64,000 bases of DNA from Streptomyces rhizoryzae (GCF_023155275.1 NZ_JALMUV010000028.1:1-64000), one strand, 5' to 3'. Counted from the stretch's first letter, positions 17,311-26,161 are shown. Notes: generated by a model not told the origin, from the sequence alone. Translations and numbers: made by a program.

Positions 17311-18327
17311 TCAGCCCAGCGCCGCCCGCCGGTACAGCGCCGCCACGTCCGCCCCGAAGCGGCTGCTGTACGACGTGGTGTCGTCGCCGCCCTCCTCCTG
17401 TCCGCCGATCACCCCGATCAGGACACCGGTCCCGGTGGCCGGGTCCACGTCGGTGAGCAGCGGGCCGCCGCTGGTCCCGGCCGGGAAGCCGGCGCACGGG
17501 AACCGCAGCTGGCCGGGGCTCTCGGCGTCCGCGGTGTGCCGGCACACCACCGGGGTGTCGCTGTCGCCCGGGTAGCCGGTCAGCTGCGCCGGGCGGCCGG
17601 GCGGGGCGTCGAACCGGATCCGCTCGGCACCGGTGACGTCCTCGATCCGCTGCTCGGTGCCCCCGTGCCGGCGCACCCGGACGAACGCCACGTCGTGGTC
17701 CGGGTCCCGGCCGCCGATCCAGCGCGGGTCCACGTCGATCCGGGTGGGCACCCACAGCCCGTACGGCGCGATCCCGTCGTGCAGCCCGGGCGCGAAGACC
17801 AGCCGGGTGCGGAAACCGCCGTCGTGGACGCAGTGCGCGGCGGTGGCGAGGAGGTTGCCGCCGGGGGAGTGCACCACGCTCGCGGTGCAGTAGTGGCCGG
17901 CCCCGCCGCCGTCACCGGGCGAGAAGAGCGCGCCGACGGGCGGCGAGGGCGCCGCCGCGGTGGCCACCGGCGGCCGGGAGGCGGGCAGCGGCGCCGCGGC
18001 GCCCCCGGCCCGGCGCACGGCGGCCACCGGCGGCCCCGGCCGCTCGCGGTACCCGCCGGCCAGCACCGCGGCGGCCGCCCGGTCGCCGGCCGCCGCGGAG
18101 GCCCGGTAGGTGCCGGCCACCGGGTCCCCGGGCGCCACGTACGGGTCCTGCCGCGCCGCCTTGAGGGCCAGTGCGGTGCCGCCCACCGCGAGCGTCAGCG
18201 CCCCCAGTACCAGCGTCACCCGCAGCGGTACCCCGGCCCGTTCCCGCCCGGTGCCGACCGGGCCGCCCGCCCCGCCCCGTGCGTCCCCCGCCGCCGGCCC
18301 GGGCCCGCGTTCGCTCGTCTCCACCAC
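17311..18327 (-). CDS. Membrane-anchored trypsin-like serine protease
   Basis: 338 residues. A cytoplasmic 34-residue Gly/Ala-rich leader precedes one membrane segment (about 36-56), then a Pro/Ala linker and a trypsin-fold domain from about residue 130. The catalytic triad is visible: His165 in ATAAHC, Asp212 in DPDHDVAFV and Ser286 in GTSGGPL. Single Cys pairs (Cys147/Cys166 and Cys262/Cys278) fit the usual disulphides. It should act at the outer face of the membrane. GTG 18327 is the likely start, with GAGGCGG upstream. It lies tail-to-tail with the PI-PLC gene at 16240 (21 bp gap) and upstream of nothing obvious on its own strand. Confidence 0.87.
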   Translation of the reverse strand: MVETSERGPGPAAGDARGGAGGPVGTGRERAGVPLRVTLVLGALTLAVGGTALALKAARQDPYVAPGDPVAGTYRASAAAGDRAAAAVLAGGYRERPGPPVAAVRRAGGAAAPLPASRPPVATAAAPSPPVGALFSPGDGGGAGHYCTASVVHSPGGNLLATAAHCVHDGGFRTRLVFAPGLHDGIAPYGLWVPTRIDVDPRWIGGRDPDHDVAFVRVRRHGGTEQRIEDVTGAERIRFDAPPGRPAQLTGYPGDSDTPVVCRHTADAESPGQLRFPCAGFPAGTSGGPLLTDVDPATGTGVLIGVIGGQEEGGDDTTSYSSRFGADVAALYRRAALG

Positions 18328-18467
18328 GTGCCGCCTCGTGCCTCAGCCGGCACCGGCCGCGCCGCGTACGGCGGTCGCACGGGCGGGACGGCGCCGAAAA
18401 CCGACATTTCGCCCAGTCTGCGGCACGCCGGGCCACCCGGGTCCGGTCCGGCGGCCGTTCGCCGCGC

Positions 18468-19400
18468 CTACTGCGCCAGCAGGGTGACGCCGCGCCCGGC
18501 GAGGTTGTGCCGGATCAGCTCAGGGGCCATGCCGTACTCGCCGGGGAAGTCCATCGGGACGATGCCCAGGCCCTGCCAGGCGCCGCCCTCGCCCGCCAGC
18601 AGGTCGCGCACCCGCGGGTTGAGCCGGTCGGCGTTGGAGCGCGGCGGGAGCAGCGCGGCGGTCGAGACGTAGTTGACGAAGAGCTTGCCGGGCTGCGCGA
18701 CGGCCTTGCGGAACTGCGCCTCGACCTTGGGGTACTTCCCGAGCGGCTCGGTCATGTAGGCGTCCTGGATGTCGAACAGCGCCGGGTCGGCGTACCGCAC
18801 CCCGCCCAGCCCGTCCGCGTCCGCCAGCAGCACGACCCGGCCCCGGGCCTCGCCCAGCTGCGGCAGCCCCGGGTCCAGCCGGAACAGCGGCCGGTAGCCC
18901 TTGGCGTCCAGATAGCTGCCGAAGATCCGGCGGAACTCCTCGGCGGAGACCTCCGAGTATTCCTGCTTGACCCGCATCAGCACCGTCTCGGACGGGTGCG
19001 CCCGCAGGAAGTCCCGGCAGGCGTTGAGCACGTCGCCGAACATCAGCTCCTGGTAGAACGCCCCGTGGTGGATCGCGAAGACGCCGTCGACGGCCCGGCA
19101 GCGCACGTCCAGGAACCGGATGCCGGACGCCAGCTGCTCGGCCACGGAGGTGTTCTGGCAGGCCACCCAGGGTCCGCCGATCCGGGCGCCGGAGTCATGG
19201 GTGCCGGGGACGGTCAGCCGCTGCACGGGCGTGGCGTCGTCCAGCGCGGACATCCAGTCCTGGACCGTGACCGCAGTCCGCGACCGGGGGCGCGGTACCG
19301 CGACCGCCGCCCCCGTGCCGCCGATGCCGGCCAGTACTCCGGCGGCGGTCAGCCCCGCCGCGCCCCTGAGGAATCCCCGCCGGTCCAGCGCCGTCCCCAT
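18468..19400 (-). CDS. Tat-exported PI-PLC (Ca2+-independent bacterial type)
   Basis: 310 residues. The N-terminus has a twin-arginine signal (DRRGFLRGAAG). The catalytic X-domain of bacterial PI-PLC follows: LTVPGTHDSGAR supplies the first catalytic His with its Asp, GIRFLDVRCR the substrate-binding Arg, and FAIHHGAFYQ the second His. No calcium-ligand set is obvious, as expected for the Bacillus-type enzyme that releases cyclic inositol phosphate. ATG 19400 is chosen for its AAAGGGG ribosome site and because the Tat motif follows directly. It is separate from the Ca2+-type enzyme at 16240, so the strain exports two PI-PLC classes from one 3-kb locus. Confidence 0.87.
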   Translation of the reverse strand: MGTALDRRGFLRGAAGLTAAGVLAGIGGTGAAVAVPRPRSRTAVTVQDWMSALDDATPVQRLTVPGTHDSGARIGGPWVACQNTSVAEQLASGIRFLDVRCRAVDGVFAIHHGAFYQELMFGDVLNACRDFLRAHPSETVLMRVKQEYSEVSAEEFRRIFGSYLDAKGYRPLFRLDPGLPQLGEARGRVVLLADADGLGGVRYADPALFDIQDAYMTEPLGKYPKVEAQFRKAVAQPGKLFVNYVSTAALLPPRSNADRLNPRVRDLLAGEGGAWQGLGIVPMDFPGEYGMAPELIRHNLAGRGVTLLAQ

Positions 19401-19539
19401 GCCCCGCCCCTTTGTGCCGTCCGCTGTGGTCCGTCCGCACCGCGCCCGCCCGGCGGGCGGGCACGGATGTGCGACCGGGGCATCGAACCACATCGGCCCG
19501 GCGGGCGGCACCCACCGGGCGCCGGGCGGCCGCGGCCGG

Positions 19540-20502
19540 TCAGGTCCGCACGGCCAGCGACAGCGCGAACCGCCCGGCGCGGTCGGTCCACCACTGCGTC
19601 AACTCCAGCCCGGCCGCGGCCAGTTCGGTGCGCACCCGGTCCTCGCGGAACTTCGCGGAGACCTCCGTGCGCAGCTCCTCGCCGGCCGCGAACGGCACCA
19701 CCAGGTCGAGGTCGGGGATCTTCACGGTCAGGTCCTGCCGGGCCCGCAGCCGCATCTCGATCCACTCCTCGCCGGCGTCCCAGCGCGCGACGTGGTCGAA
19801 GTCCGCGGGGTCGAAGTCGGCGCCCAGCTCGCGGTTGATGACCTCCAGGACGTTCTTGTTGAACGCGGCGGTCACCCCCCGGTCGTCGTCGTACGCGGCG
19901 ACCAGGGTGGCCTCGTCCTTGACCAGGTCGGTGCCGAGCAGCAGGGCGTCCCCGGGCGCCAGCAGGCCGTGCACCGACCGCAGGAACGCGGCCCGTTCAC
20001 CGGGGAGGAGGTTGCCGATGGTGCCGCCGAGGAACGCCAGCAGCCGCGGACCGGGCGCCTCCGGCAGGACCAGGCCCTGCTGGAAGTCGGCGACCAGGGC
20101 GTGCACGGCCAGCCCGGGGTGCTCGGCCAGCAGCGCCTCGCCGGCCGCCCGCAGCGCCGACTCGCTGACGTCCACCGGGAGGTAGGTGTGCAGCCCGGCC
20201 AGGGCGCGCAGCAGGTGCCGGGTCTTGTCGGACGACCCCGAGCCCAGCTCGATGAGGGTGCGGGCACCGGTGGCGGCCGCGATCCGGTCGGCGTTGGCCA
20301 CCAGGATCTCGCGCTCCGCACGGGTGGGGTAGTACGCGTCGAGGGTGGTGATCTCGTCGAACAGGGCGCTGCCGCGGGCGTCGTAGAACCACTTCGGCGG
20401 CAGCTGCTTGGGCGTGCGGGACAGGCCCTCGGCCACATCGGCGCGCAGGGCGGCCGCGGTGGCGTCGGCGGGCAGGGTGCGGGTGAGGCTGAGCGGGCTC
20501 AC
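19540..20502 (-). CDS. egtD: L-histidine N-alpha-methyltransferase EgtD
   Basis: 320 residues, full length for EgtD, which transfers three methyl groups from S-adenosylmethionine to histidine to give hercynine, the first ergothioneine intermediate. The SAM site LIELGSGSSDKTRHLLRAL is clear (about residues 78-96), preceded by PKWFYDARGSALFDEIT and TRAEREIL, all strongly conserved in EgtD. The central TIGNLLP and the His-binding KNVLEVINREL region are also present. GTG 20502 overlaps the EgtC stop (GTGA), so translation is coupled. It is the last gene of the egtABCD operon. Confidence 0.95.
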   Translation of the reverse strand: MSPLSLTRTLPADATAAALRADVAEGLSRTPKQLPPKWFYDARGSALFDEITTLDAYYPTRAEREILVANADRIAAATGARTLIELGSGSSDKTRHLLRALAGLHTYLPVDVSESALRAAGEALLAEHPGLAVHALVADFQQGLVLPEAPGPRLLAFLGGTIGNLLPGERAAFLRSVHGLLAPGDALLLGTDLVKDEATLVAAYDDDRGVTAAFNKNVLEVINRELGADFDPADFDHVARWDAGEEWIEMRLRARQDLTVKIPDLDLVVPFAAGEELRTEVSAKFREDRVRTELAAAGLELTQWWTDRAGRFALSLAVRT

Positions 20503-21254
20503 GTTGCGGGCTCCTTGAGCGGGGTGAGGGTGACCTCGGTGCGGGTGGCGCGCAGCAGCGTGCCGTCGGGCACCTCGGTCCAGTGGGGGGAGGTGTCGTA
20601 GGGCTCGGAGGCGACGACCCGGCCGCCGCCGGGGGCGGCCAGGTGGTGCAGGCTGTCGCCCCAGGTGGTGGCGGCGATGCCGGTGCCGTCGGTCAGCAGC
20701 AGGTTGAGCCGGGAGCCGGGCGCGGCCGCGGCGACCTCCGCGACGGTGTCGGCCAGCGCGTCGCCCGGTTCGGCGCCGGCGGCCAGCCGGTGGTGGACCA
20801 GCGCCCACAGGAACGCGGTGTCGCTGCGCGCCGCCAGCCGCAGCAGCTCCCCGGCGGGCAGCGCGGCGGCCAGCGGCGCCATGCTGTCCGGCCAGCCGGC
20901 CACCGCGCCGTTGTGGCTGAAGAGGTACCGCCCGGTGGCGAACGGCGCGGCGGCCGCCTCGCCGTCCGCACCGGCCACCGTGGCGTCCCGGACGGCGGCC
21001 AGCAGTGCCCCGGTCCGGATCACCCGGCCCAGGTCGGGCAGCTGCTCGTCGGCCCAGATCGGCCCGGACCGCCGGTACCGCGCCGGCACCGGGTCGCCGG
21101 GCGCGTACCAGCCGACGCCGAAACCGTCCGCGTTGACCGTCCCGTGCCGCTGGTGGCGCGGCGCCCACGACTGCCGGTACAGGCCGTGCGGCGGCGTCAG
21201 CACCACCTTCCCGAACGGCAACTCGGGCCCTATATAAGCAATATGACGGCACAT
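20499..21254 (-). CDS. egtC: Ergothioneine amidohydrolase EgtC
   Basis: 251 residues, class II glutamine-amidotransferase fold. The nucleophile is Cys2 (MCRHIAYIGPE), exposed after removal of Met. DGFGVGWYAPGD and YLFSHNGAVAGW are the conserved active-site blocks. In the EgtA-dependent pathway it removes glutamate from gamma-glutamyl-hercynyl-cysteine sulphoxide. ATG 21254 shares its A with the EgtB stop (TGATG), and the gene ends in a GTGA overlap with egtD. The presence of egtA and egtC together shows the gamma-glutamylcysteine variant of the pathway. Confidence 0.95.
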   Translation of the reverse strand: MCRHIAYIGPELPFGKVVLTPPHGLYRQSWAPRHQRHGTVNADGFGVGWYAPGDPVPARYRRSGPIWADEQLPDLGRVIRTGALLAAVRDATVAGADGEAAAAPFATGRYLFSHNGAVAGWPDSMAPLAAALPAGELLRLAARSDTAFLWALVHHRLAAGAEPGDALADTVAEVAAAAPGSRLNLLLTDGTGIAATTWGDSLHHLAAPGGGRVVASEPYDTSPHWTEVPDGTLLRATRTEVTLTPLKEPAT

Positions 21255-22579
21255 CAGGTCGCGTCCGCGGCGGTCGGGCCGGCGTCCCGGGCGGTGCGGA
21301 ACCCGGCGAAGATCTGCCGCCGCACCGGGAGGTCCCAGTTGCGGAAGGTGCCGCGGCAGGCGACCGGGTCCACGGCGAACGAGCCGCCGCGCAGCACCTT
21401 GTACGCGCTGCCGAAGAACACCTCGGAGTACTCCCGGTAGGGGAACGCCGCGAAGCCCGGGTAGGGCAGGAAGTCGCTGGCCGTCCACTCCCAGACGTCG
21501 CCGATCAGCTGCCGGATCCCCAGCGGCGAGGCGCCCTCGGGGTAGCTGCCGGCGGGCGCCGGGCGCAGGTGGCGCTGGCCGAGGTTGGCGTGGTCCGGGC
21601 CCGGGTCCGCGTCGCCCCACGGGTACCGCCGGTCCCGCCCGGTCGCCGGATCGTGCCGGGCCGCCTTCTCCCACTCCGCCTCGGTGGGCAGCCGGCGCCC
21701 GGCCCACCGCGCGTAGGCGTCCGCCTCATACCAGCTGACGTGCAGCACCGGCTCGTCCGGCGGCACCACTTCGGTCAGCCCGAAGCGGCGGCGCAGCCAC
21801 TGCCCGCCCTCGCGGCGCCAGAACAGCGGTGCACCCAGGTGGTGTTCGCGCACCTGGGCCCAGCCCTCCGGGTCCCACCAGCGCGGCTCCTCGTAACCGC
21901 CGTCGTCGACGAAGCGCTGGTAGGCGGCGTTGGTGACCTGGGTGGTGTCGAGGAAGAACGGCGGGACGGTGCGCCGGTGCGCGGGCCGTTCGTTGTCCAG
22001 CGCCCAGGGCTCGGTGGAGGTGCCCATCAGGAACGGCCCGCCCGGCACCAGGACCTCGGGCGGCAGCGGGCCGGGCGGCGCGGCCGGCGGCTCCGGCGCG
22101 GTGAGGGCCGGCGGGCCCGTCCGCAGCTGATGGGTGATCAGCATCGTCTCGTCGTGCTGCTGCTCGTGCTGGGCGATCATCCCGAAGGCGAAGCCGGCGT
22201 CCAGCAGCGGGCCGCCGCGCAGCGGACTGCGCTCCAGCACGTCCAGCACCCGGCCGCGCACCTCGGCGGCGTAGCCGTGCGCCTCGGCCGGGCCGAGCAG
22301 CGGCAGAGTGGGGCGCTCGGCGCGCGGATGCGCGAAGGCGTCGTAGACGGAGTCGATGTCCGGGCGCAGCGGGTCGCGGCCGCCGACCGTGCGCAGCAGC
22401 CATTGCTCCTCCTGGTTGCCGATGTGCGCCAGGTCCCACACCAGCGGCGACATCAGCGGGGAGTGCTGGGCGATCAGATCCCCTTCCTCCACACAGGTGG
22501 TCAGCAGGCGGGTGCGGTCCCGGGCGGCGAGCAGCGCGGCGGCGGCCCGCTCCCGGATCGGCTCGGGATCGGTGGTCAC
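21254..22579 (-). CDS. egtB: Ergothioneine sulphoxide synthase EgtB
   Basis: 441 residues. An N-terminal DinB-like domain carries the non-haem iron ligands: His in DLAHIGNQEEQWLL and the HEQQHDE motif. A C-terminal formylglycine-generating-enzyme/sulphatase-modifying domain is marked by FLMGTSTEPWALDNE, LPTEAEWEKAARH and GDVWEWTASDF. The enzyme oxidatively joins gamma-glutamylcysteine to hercynine. The long open frame continues upstream into egtA, but GTG 22579 overlaps the egtA stop (GTGA) and starts at the family's usual N-terminus. The stop overlaps the egtC start. Confidence 0.95.
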   Translation of the reverse strand: MTTDPEPIRERAAAALLAARDRTRLLTTCVEEGDLIAQHSPLMSPLVWDLAHIGNQEEQWLLRTVGGRDPLRPDIDSVYDAFAHPRAERPTLPLLGPAEAHGYAAEVRGRVLDVLERSPLRGGPLLDAGFAFGMIAQHEQQHDETMLITHQLRTGPPALTAPEPPAAPPGPLPPEVLVPGGPFLMGTSTEPWALDNERPAHRRTVPPFFLDTTQVTNAAYQRFVDDGGYEEPRWWDPEGWAQVREHHLGAPLFWRREGGQWLRRRFGLTEVVPPDEPVLHVSWYEADAYARWAGRRLPTEAEWEKAARHDPATGRDRRYPWGDADPGPDHANLGQRHLRPAPAGSYPEGASPLGIRQLIGDVWEWTASDFLPYPGFAAFPYREYSEVFFGSAYKVLRGGSFAVDPVACRGTFRNWDLPVRRQIFAGFRTARDAGPTAADAT

Positions 22580-23940
22580 TGGCTGTCCTTCCAGGCGGTG
22601 GGGTGGTCCCCGGCCGCGGTGCCGGGGGCCGGGCGCGGGCCGTCCGCCGGTCCCGCCGCGCGCAGGGCGTCGAGCTGGTCGTCGGCGGGGCACCGGCCGC
22701 GGGCCACGTAGCGCGCGGTGAACTCCGCGACCGCGGCCCGGATCGCGGGCGCGGCGCCCATCCGGGGCAGCGCCTCCTCGGCGGCGGCGAAGCAGGCCGT
22801 CGCGGCAGCGCGCAGCTCGGGGTCGGTGAGCCCGGCGCGGGCCGCGGTCCGCCACAGCGGGTTGCCCGGTGCCGGGGCGCGGCCGGCGGTCTCCGCCAGC
22901 GGCTTGACGGCGCGGTAGGCGTACTCGGCGGCCTCCGGGTCGTCGAAGAGCGCGGCCGTGACCGCCAGCGGCACGATCCACCCGTCCTCGCCCGGCTGCG
23001 CGTCGATCATCCGCAGCTCCAGGTGGCCGCGCGGCCGGACCGGCGGGAAGAGGGTGGTGACGTGGTAGTCCAGGTCCGCCCGGTCCGGTGGCCGCGGTAC
23101 GCCGGTGCGGACCCACTCGCGGAAGGTCAGGCCGGGCGGCGCGTCCCAGGGGCCGTCGGCGCGCCGGACGCACATCACCGGCGCGTCCAGCGCGTAGCGG
23201 GCCCAGGCGGCGCGCGGATCGGGGTCCGGCGCCGGGGCGTGCGTGCGGCCCGGGTCGATGCGGGCCCAGATGGCCTGGCGGGTGGTGCGGTAGCCGGTCG
23301 GCCGGCCCTCGGCGAGCGGGGAGTTGGCGAACGCGGCGGCCAGCACCGCGCCCAGCAGGTGCGCCAGCACCCAGCGCCGGCCGAGCCCCAGCGGGCCCGG
23401 CTCCTCGTGCCCGGCGTCCAGGCACACCTGGACCGAGGCGGTGCCGCACATCATGGACCGCCCGGCCGGGCCCCGCCGGTCGAAGTACGCCTCCATGGCG
23501 TCGTAGCGGGGGGCGGTGAGCACCCGCCGCGGGGGGTGCCAGGGGTTGTGGCCGTGGCCCGCGAGGCCGAGGCCCAGCTCCCGCAGGACGGGCCGGACCC
23601 GGGCGAGGTCGGCGCTGACGGCCGCCACGCAGGCGTTCAGGGAGAGGGCGGGCAGCGAGCTGAGCTCCAGCTGGCCGCCGGGTTCGAAGCTGAGGGAGGA
23701 ATCGAGCGGCAGGGCGCGCAGGGCGGCCGCCGCGGTCCGCATCCGGTCGGGTGCGACCGGACATCGGGGGTTGCGCGCGTCGTGGACCAGCAGTTCGATC
23801 TCGACGCCGGTCCGGCGCGGTGGGCCGGTCTTGAAGCAGATACCGCGCAGATGGGCTTCGAGTTCCGCTTCCGATATGGCCGGGCGTACGGGCACCGTTT
23901 CCCACTCCCCTCCGGGGCGGCTGGACTTGCCGTCCTCCAC
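22576..23940 (-). CDS. egtA: Glutamate-cysteine ligase EgtA
   Basis: 454 residues, GCS2-type ATP-dependent ligase making gamma-glutamylcysteine for ergothioneine synthesis. Visible blocks are GVEIELLVHD near the N-terminus, SFEPGGQLELSSLP, and MMCGTASVQVCLD, all diagnostic for the EgtA/GshA2-like family; LELRMIDAQP follows further on. GTG 23940 starts the operon; ATG and other starts inside would remove part of the first strand. egtA, egtB, egtC and egtD follow one another with 1-4 base overlaps, so all four are probably translated from one message. No promoter could be picked out upstream. Confidence 0.93.
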   Translation of the reverse strand: MEDGKSSRPGGEWETVPVRPAISEAELEAHLRGICFKTGPPRRTGVEIELLVHDARNPRCPVAPDRMRTAAAALRALPLDSSLSFEPGGQLELSSLPALSLNACVAAVSADLARVRPVLRELGLGLAGHGHNPWHPPRRVLTAPRYDAMEAYFDRRGPAGRSMMCGTASVQVCLDAGHEEPGPLGLGRRWVLAHLLGAVLAAAFANSPLAEGRPTGYRTTRQAIWARIDPGRTHAPAPDPDPRAAWARYALDAPVMCVRRADGPWDAPPGLTFREWVRTGVPRPPDRADLDYHVTTLFPPVRPRGHLELRMIDAQPGEDGWIVPLAVTAALFDDPEAAEYAYRAVKPLAETAGRAPAPGNPLWRTAARAGLTDPELRAAATACFAAAEEALPRMGAAPAIRAAVAEFTARYVARGRCPADDQLDALRAAGPADGPRPAPGTAAGDHPTAWKDSQ

Positions 23941-24063
23941 CTAAGCCGCTGCCGGCGGTCCGCTCAAGAGCGCCGGGCCGCCGCGGACGGGCCGGCGGCG
24001 GGGACCGGGCAGGTGGGACGGGGGAGGTGAGCGTGAAAAATCAATACGCCCGTTCGGGTGACC

Positions 24064-24104
24064 GGGGCCGGGCCGGGCGGATCGGCGGCGCCCGGCCCGG
24101 CCCC
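24064..24104 (-). terminator. 15-bp hairpin after the aminotransferase gene
   Basis: Perfect 15-bp G/C stem (24064-24078 with 24090-24104), 11-base loop, 11 bp beyond the aminotransferase stop on the minus strand. No U-run. It separates that gene from the ergothioneine operon, so the two are probably not one transcript. Confidence 0.65.
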
Positions 24105-24115
24105 GGCGGCCGGCC

Positions 24116-25327
24116 CTACTGGCGGTATCCGGCCAGGAAGCGCCCGATCCGGCTGATCGCGGCGTCCAGGTCGTCGGCGTGCGGCAGGGTCAGGATGCGG
24201 AAGTGGTCCGGGCGCGGCCAGTTGAATCCGGTGCCCTGCACGACCTGGATCTTCTCCCGCAGCAGCAGGTCCAGCACGAACTTCTCGTCGTCGTGGATCG
24301 GGTGGACCGCCGGGTCCAGGCGCGGGAACGCGTACAGTGCGCCCTTGGGCTTGACGCAGGAGACGCCCGGGATCTCGTTGAGCCGCTCCCAGGCCCGGTC
24401 GCGCTGCTCGCGCAGCCGGCCGCCGGGCAGCACCAGGTCCTCGATCGACTGCCGGCCGCCCAGCGCCGCCTGGATCGCGTACTGCGCGGGCGCGTTGGGG
24501 CACAGCCGCATCGACGCCAGGGTGCCCAGGCCCTCCAGGTAGTCGGCGGCGTGCTGCTTGGGGCCGGAGACCACCAGCCAGCCCGAGCGGAAGCCGGCCA
24601 CCCGGTACGCCTTGGACAGTCCGCTGAACGTCAGGCAGACCAGGTCCGGGGCGAGCACCGCGGCGTGGTGGTGGACCGCGTCGTCGTAGAGGATCCGGTC
24701 GTAGACCTCGTCCGCGAACACCATGAGCTGGTGGCGGCGGGCCAGGTCGAGCATCCCTTCCAGCACCTCGCGCGGGTAGACCGCGCCGGTGGGGTTGTTG
24801 GGGTTGATGATGACCAGGGCCCGGGTCCGGTCGGTGATCTTCGCGGCCAGGTCGTCGAGGTCGGGCAGCCAGTCGGCGGACTCGTCGCAGAGGTAGTGCA
24901 CCGGGGTGCCGCCGGCCAGGCTGGTGACCGCCGTCCACAGCGGGAAGTCGGGCGCCGGGATGAGGACCTCGTCCCCGTCGTCCACCAGCGCCTGCACGGC
25001 CATGGAGACCAGCTCGGAGACACCGTTGCCGAGGTAGACGTCGTCCACGTCCACGTCCGCGAGCCCGGCCTCCTGGTAGCGCTGGGCCACCGCGCGGCGG
25101 GCCGAGCGGATCCCGCGGGACTCGGTGTAGCCGTGCGCGCGGGAGAGGTTGCGCATCACGTCCTGGAGGATCTCCTCCGGGCACTCGAAGCCGAACAGCG
25201 CCGGGTTGCCGGTGTTCAGCCGCAGCACGCTGTGGCCGGCCTCCTCCAGCGCGTCCGCGTGCGCGATCACCGGCCCGCGGATCTCGTAACAGACGTCGGC
25301 CATCTTGCTGGACTGCTTGAACTGCAC
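24116..25327 (-). CDS. PLP aminotransferase, AlaA/alanine aminotransferase type
   Basis: 403 residues, fold-type I aminotransferase. The N-terminus QFKQSSKMADVCYEIRGPV is characteristic of the AlaA (alanine-pyruvate) group. INPNNPTGAVYP is the conserved PLP-phosphate region, FADEVYDRILYD supplies Asp and Tyr contacts, and SGLSKAYRVAGFRSG carries the Schiff-base lysine. It should interconvert alanine and pyruvate with glutamate/2-oxoglutarate. GTG 25327 has an ideal GGGAGGT ribosome site. It is upstream of egtA on the same strand but separated by a strong hairpin. It does not resemble EgtE, so it is not assigned to ergothioneine synthesis. Confidence 0.9.
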   Translation of the reverse strand: MQFKQSSKMADVCYEIRGPVIAHADALEEAGHSVLRLNTGNPALFGFECPEEILQDVMRNLSRAHGYTESRGIRSARRAVAQRYQEAGLADVDVDDVYLGNGVSELVSMAVQALVDDGDEVLIPAPDFPLWTAVTSLAGGTPVHYLCDESADWLPDLDDLAAKITDRTRALVIINPNNPTGAVYPREVLEGMLDLARRHQLMVFADEVYDRILYDDAVHHHAAVLAPDLVCLTFSGLSKAYRVAGFRSGWLVVSGPKQHAADYLEGLGTLASMRLCPNAPAQYAIQAALGGRQSIEDLVLPGGRLREQRDRAWERLNEIPGVSCVKPKGALYAFPRLDPAVHPIHDDEKFVLDLLLREKIQVVQGTGFNWPRPDHFRILTLPHADDLDAAISRIGRFLAGYRQ

Positions 25328-25386
25328 GCGGCGACCTCCCACTTGACGCACCCACCGCGGGACGCGGCAGCGCCCGAACGGATTAC

Positions 25387-25435
25387 TTGGATTTCCCCAC
25401 TACGGACTTGGAAAATCCAACCACACATCTATGCT
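25387..25435 (+). promoter_or_regulatory. Leaderless-type promoter with dyad for the HxlR gene
   Basis: TTGGAA (25408-25413), a 16-base spacer and TATGCT (25430-25435) form a sigma70-like promoter only six bases before ATG 25442, so transcription should begin at or within a base of the start codon. Overlapping it, TTGGATTT (25387-25394) and AAATCCAA (25413-25420) form a perfect inverted repeat, and ACTTGGA occurs twice 21 bases apart. The stretch is unusually A+T-rich here. It is a likely autoregulatory operator for the HxlR-type protein. Confidence 0.6.
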
Positions 25436-25441
25436 GGTGTC

Positions 25442-26116
25442 ATGCCGCGCCGAAGTTATGACCAGTACTGCGCCGTCGCCCGGGCCCTGGACGCCGTCGG
25501 CGACCGCTGGACGCTGCTGATCGTCCGGGAGCTGCTCGGCGGCTCCCGGCGCTACACCGATCTGCACGCCGACCTGCCGGGCGTCAGCACCGACATGCTC
25601 GCCTCCCGCCTGAAGGACATGGAGCGCGACAAGCTCCTCACCCGCCGCCGCCTCGCCCCGCCCGCCGCCGCCTCCGTCTACGAGCTCACCCCGCGCGGAC
25701 GCGCCCTGCTCCCCGCGCTCACCGCCCTCGCCGACTGGGGCGCCCCGGCCCTCACCGAACGGCGCCCCACCGACGCGGTCCGCGCCCACTGGTTCGCGGT
25801 CCCGCTGATGGCCCGCCTGGCCCGCCACTTCGCCGGCGGCCCGGTCCGCGTCGTCGACGTCGTCCTCGACGAGGGCACCTTCCACCTCGTCCTCGACCCG
25901 CCGGAGGCCCCCGCCGCCCCCGACGGCCCCACTGCCCCCGCCGTCCGCTACGCCGACGGCCCCGCGCCCCGCCCCGACGCCGTGCTGCGCATGGACACCG
26001 CCACCTGCACCGCCCTCGCCGAGGACCGCCTCACCCTCGCCGAGGCGCTCGCCGCCGGCCGCGTCGTCCGGAGCGGACCGGAGGAGCGGGCCGCCACCCG
26101 GCCGGTCCCCGGCTGA
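25442..26116 (+). CDS. HxlR-family winged-helix regulator with SCP2-like C-terminus
   Basis: 224 residues. The N-terminal ~100 residues are an HxlR/MarR-like winged helix: YCAVARALDAVGDRWTLLIV, RELLGGSRRYTDLHADLPGV, then LASRLKDMERDKLLTRR. The C-terminal half (VRYADGPAPRPDAVLRMD, then TLAEALAAGRVV) resembles the sterol-carrier-like domain often fused to this regulator type in actinomycetes, suggesting ligand sensing. No ribosome site lies before ATG 25442, which fits the leaderless promoter just upstream. It is divergent from the aminotransferase gene and may control it as well as itself. Confidence 0.87.
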   Translation: MPRRSYDQYCAVARALDAVGDRWTLLIVRELLGGSRRYTDLHADLPGVSTDMLASRLKDMERDKLLTRRRLAPPAAASVYELTPRGRALLPALTALADWGAPALTERRPTDAVRAHWFAVPLMARLARHFAGGPVRVVDVVLDEGTFHLVLDPPEAPAAPDGPTAPAVRYADGPAPRPDAVLRMDTATCTALAEDRLTLAEALAAGRVVRSGPEERAATRPVPG

Positions 26117-26161
26117 CCCGCCCCCTTGCCACCGCCCGGGGCCCGTGCCACCGTCCGGACG

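Noticed and set aside
24116..25327. Aminotransferase as the missing EgtE lyase
   Set aside because: Its N-terminus and active-site blocks match AlaA, and a 15-bp hairpin separates it from egtA.
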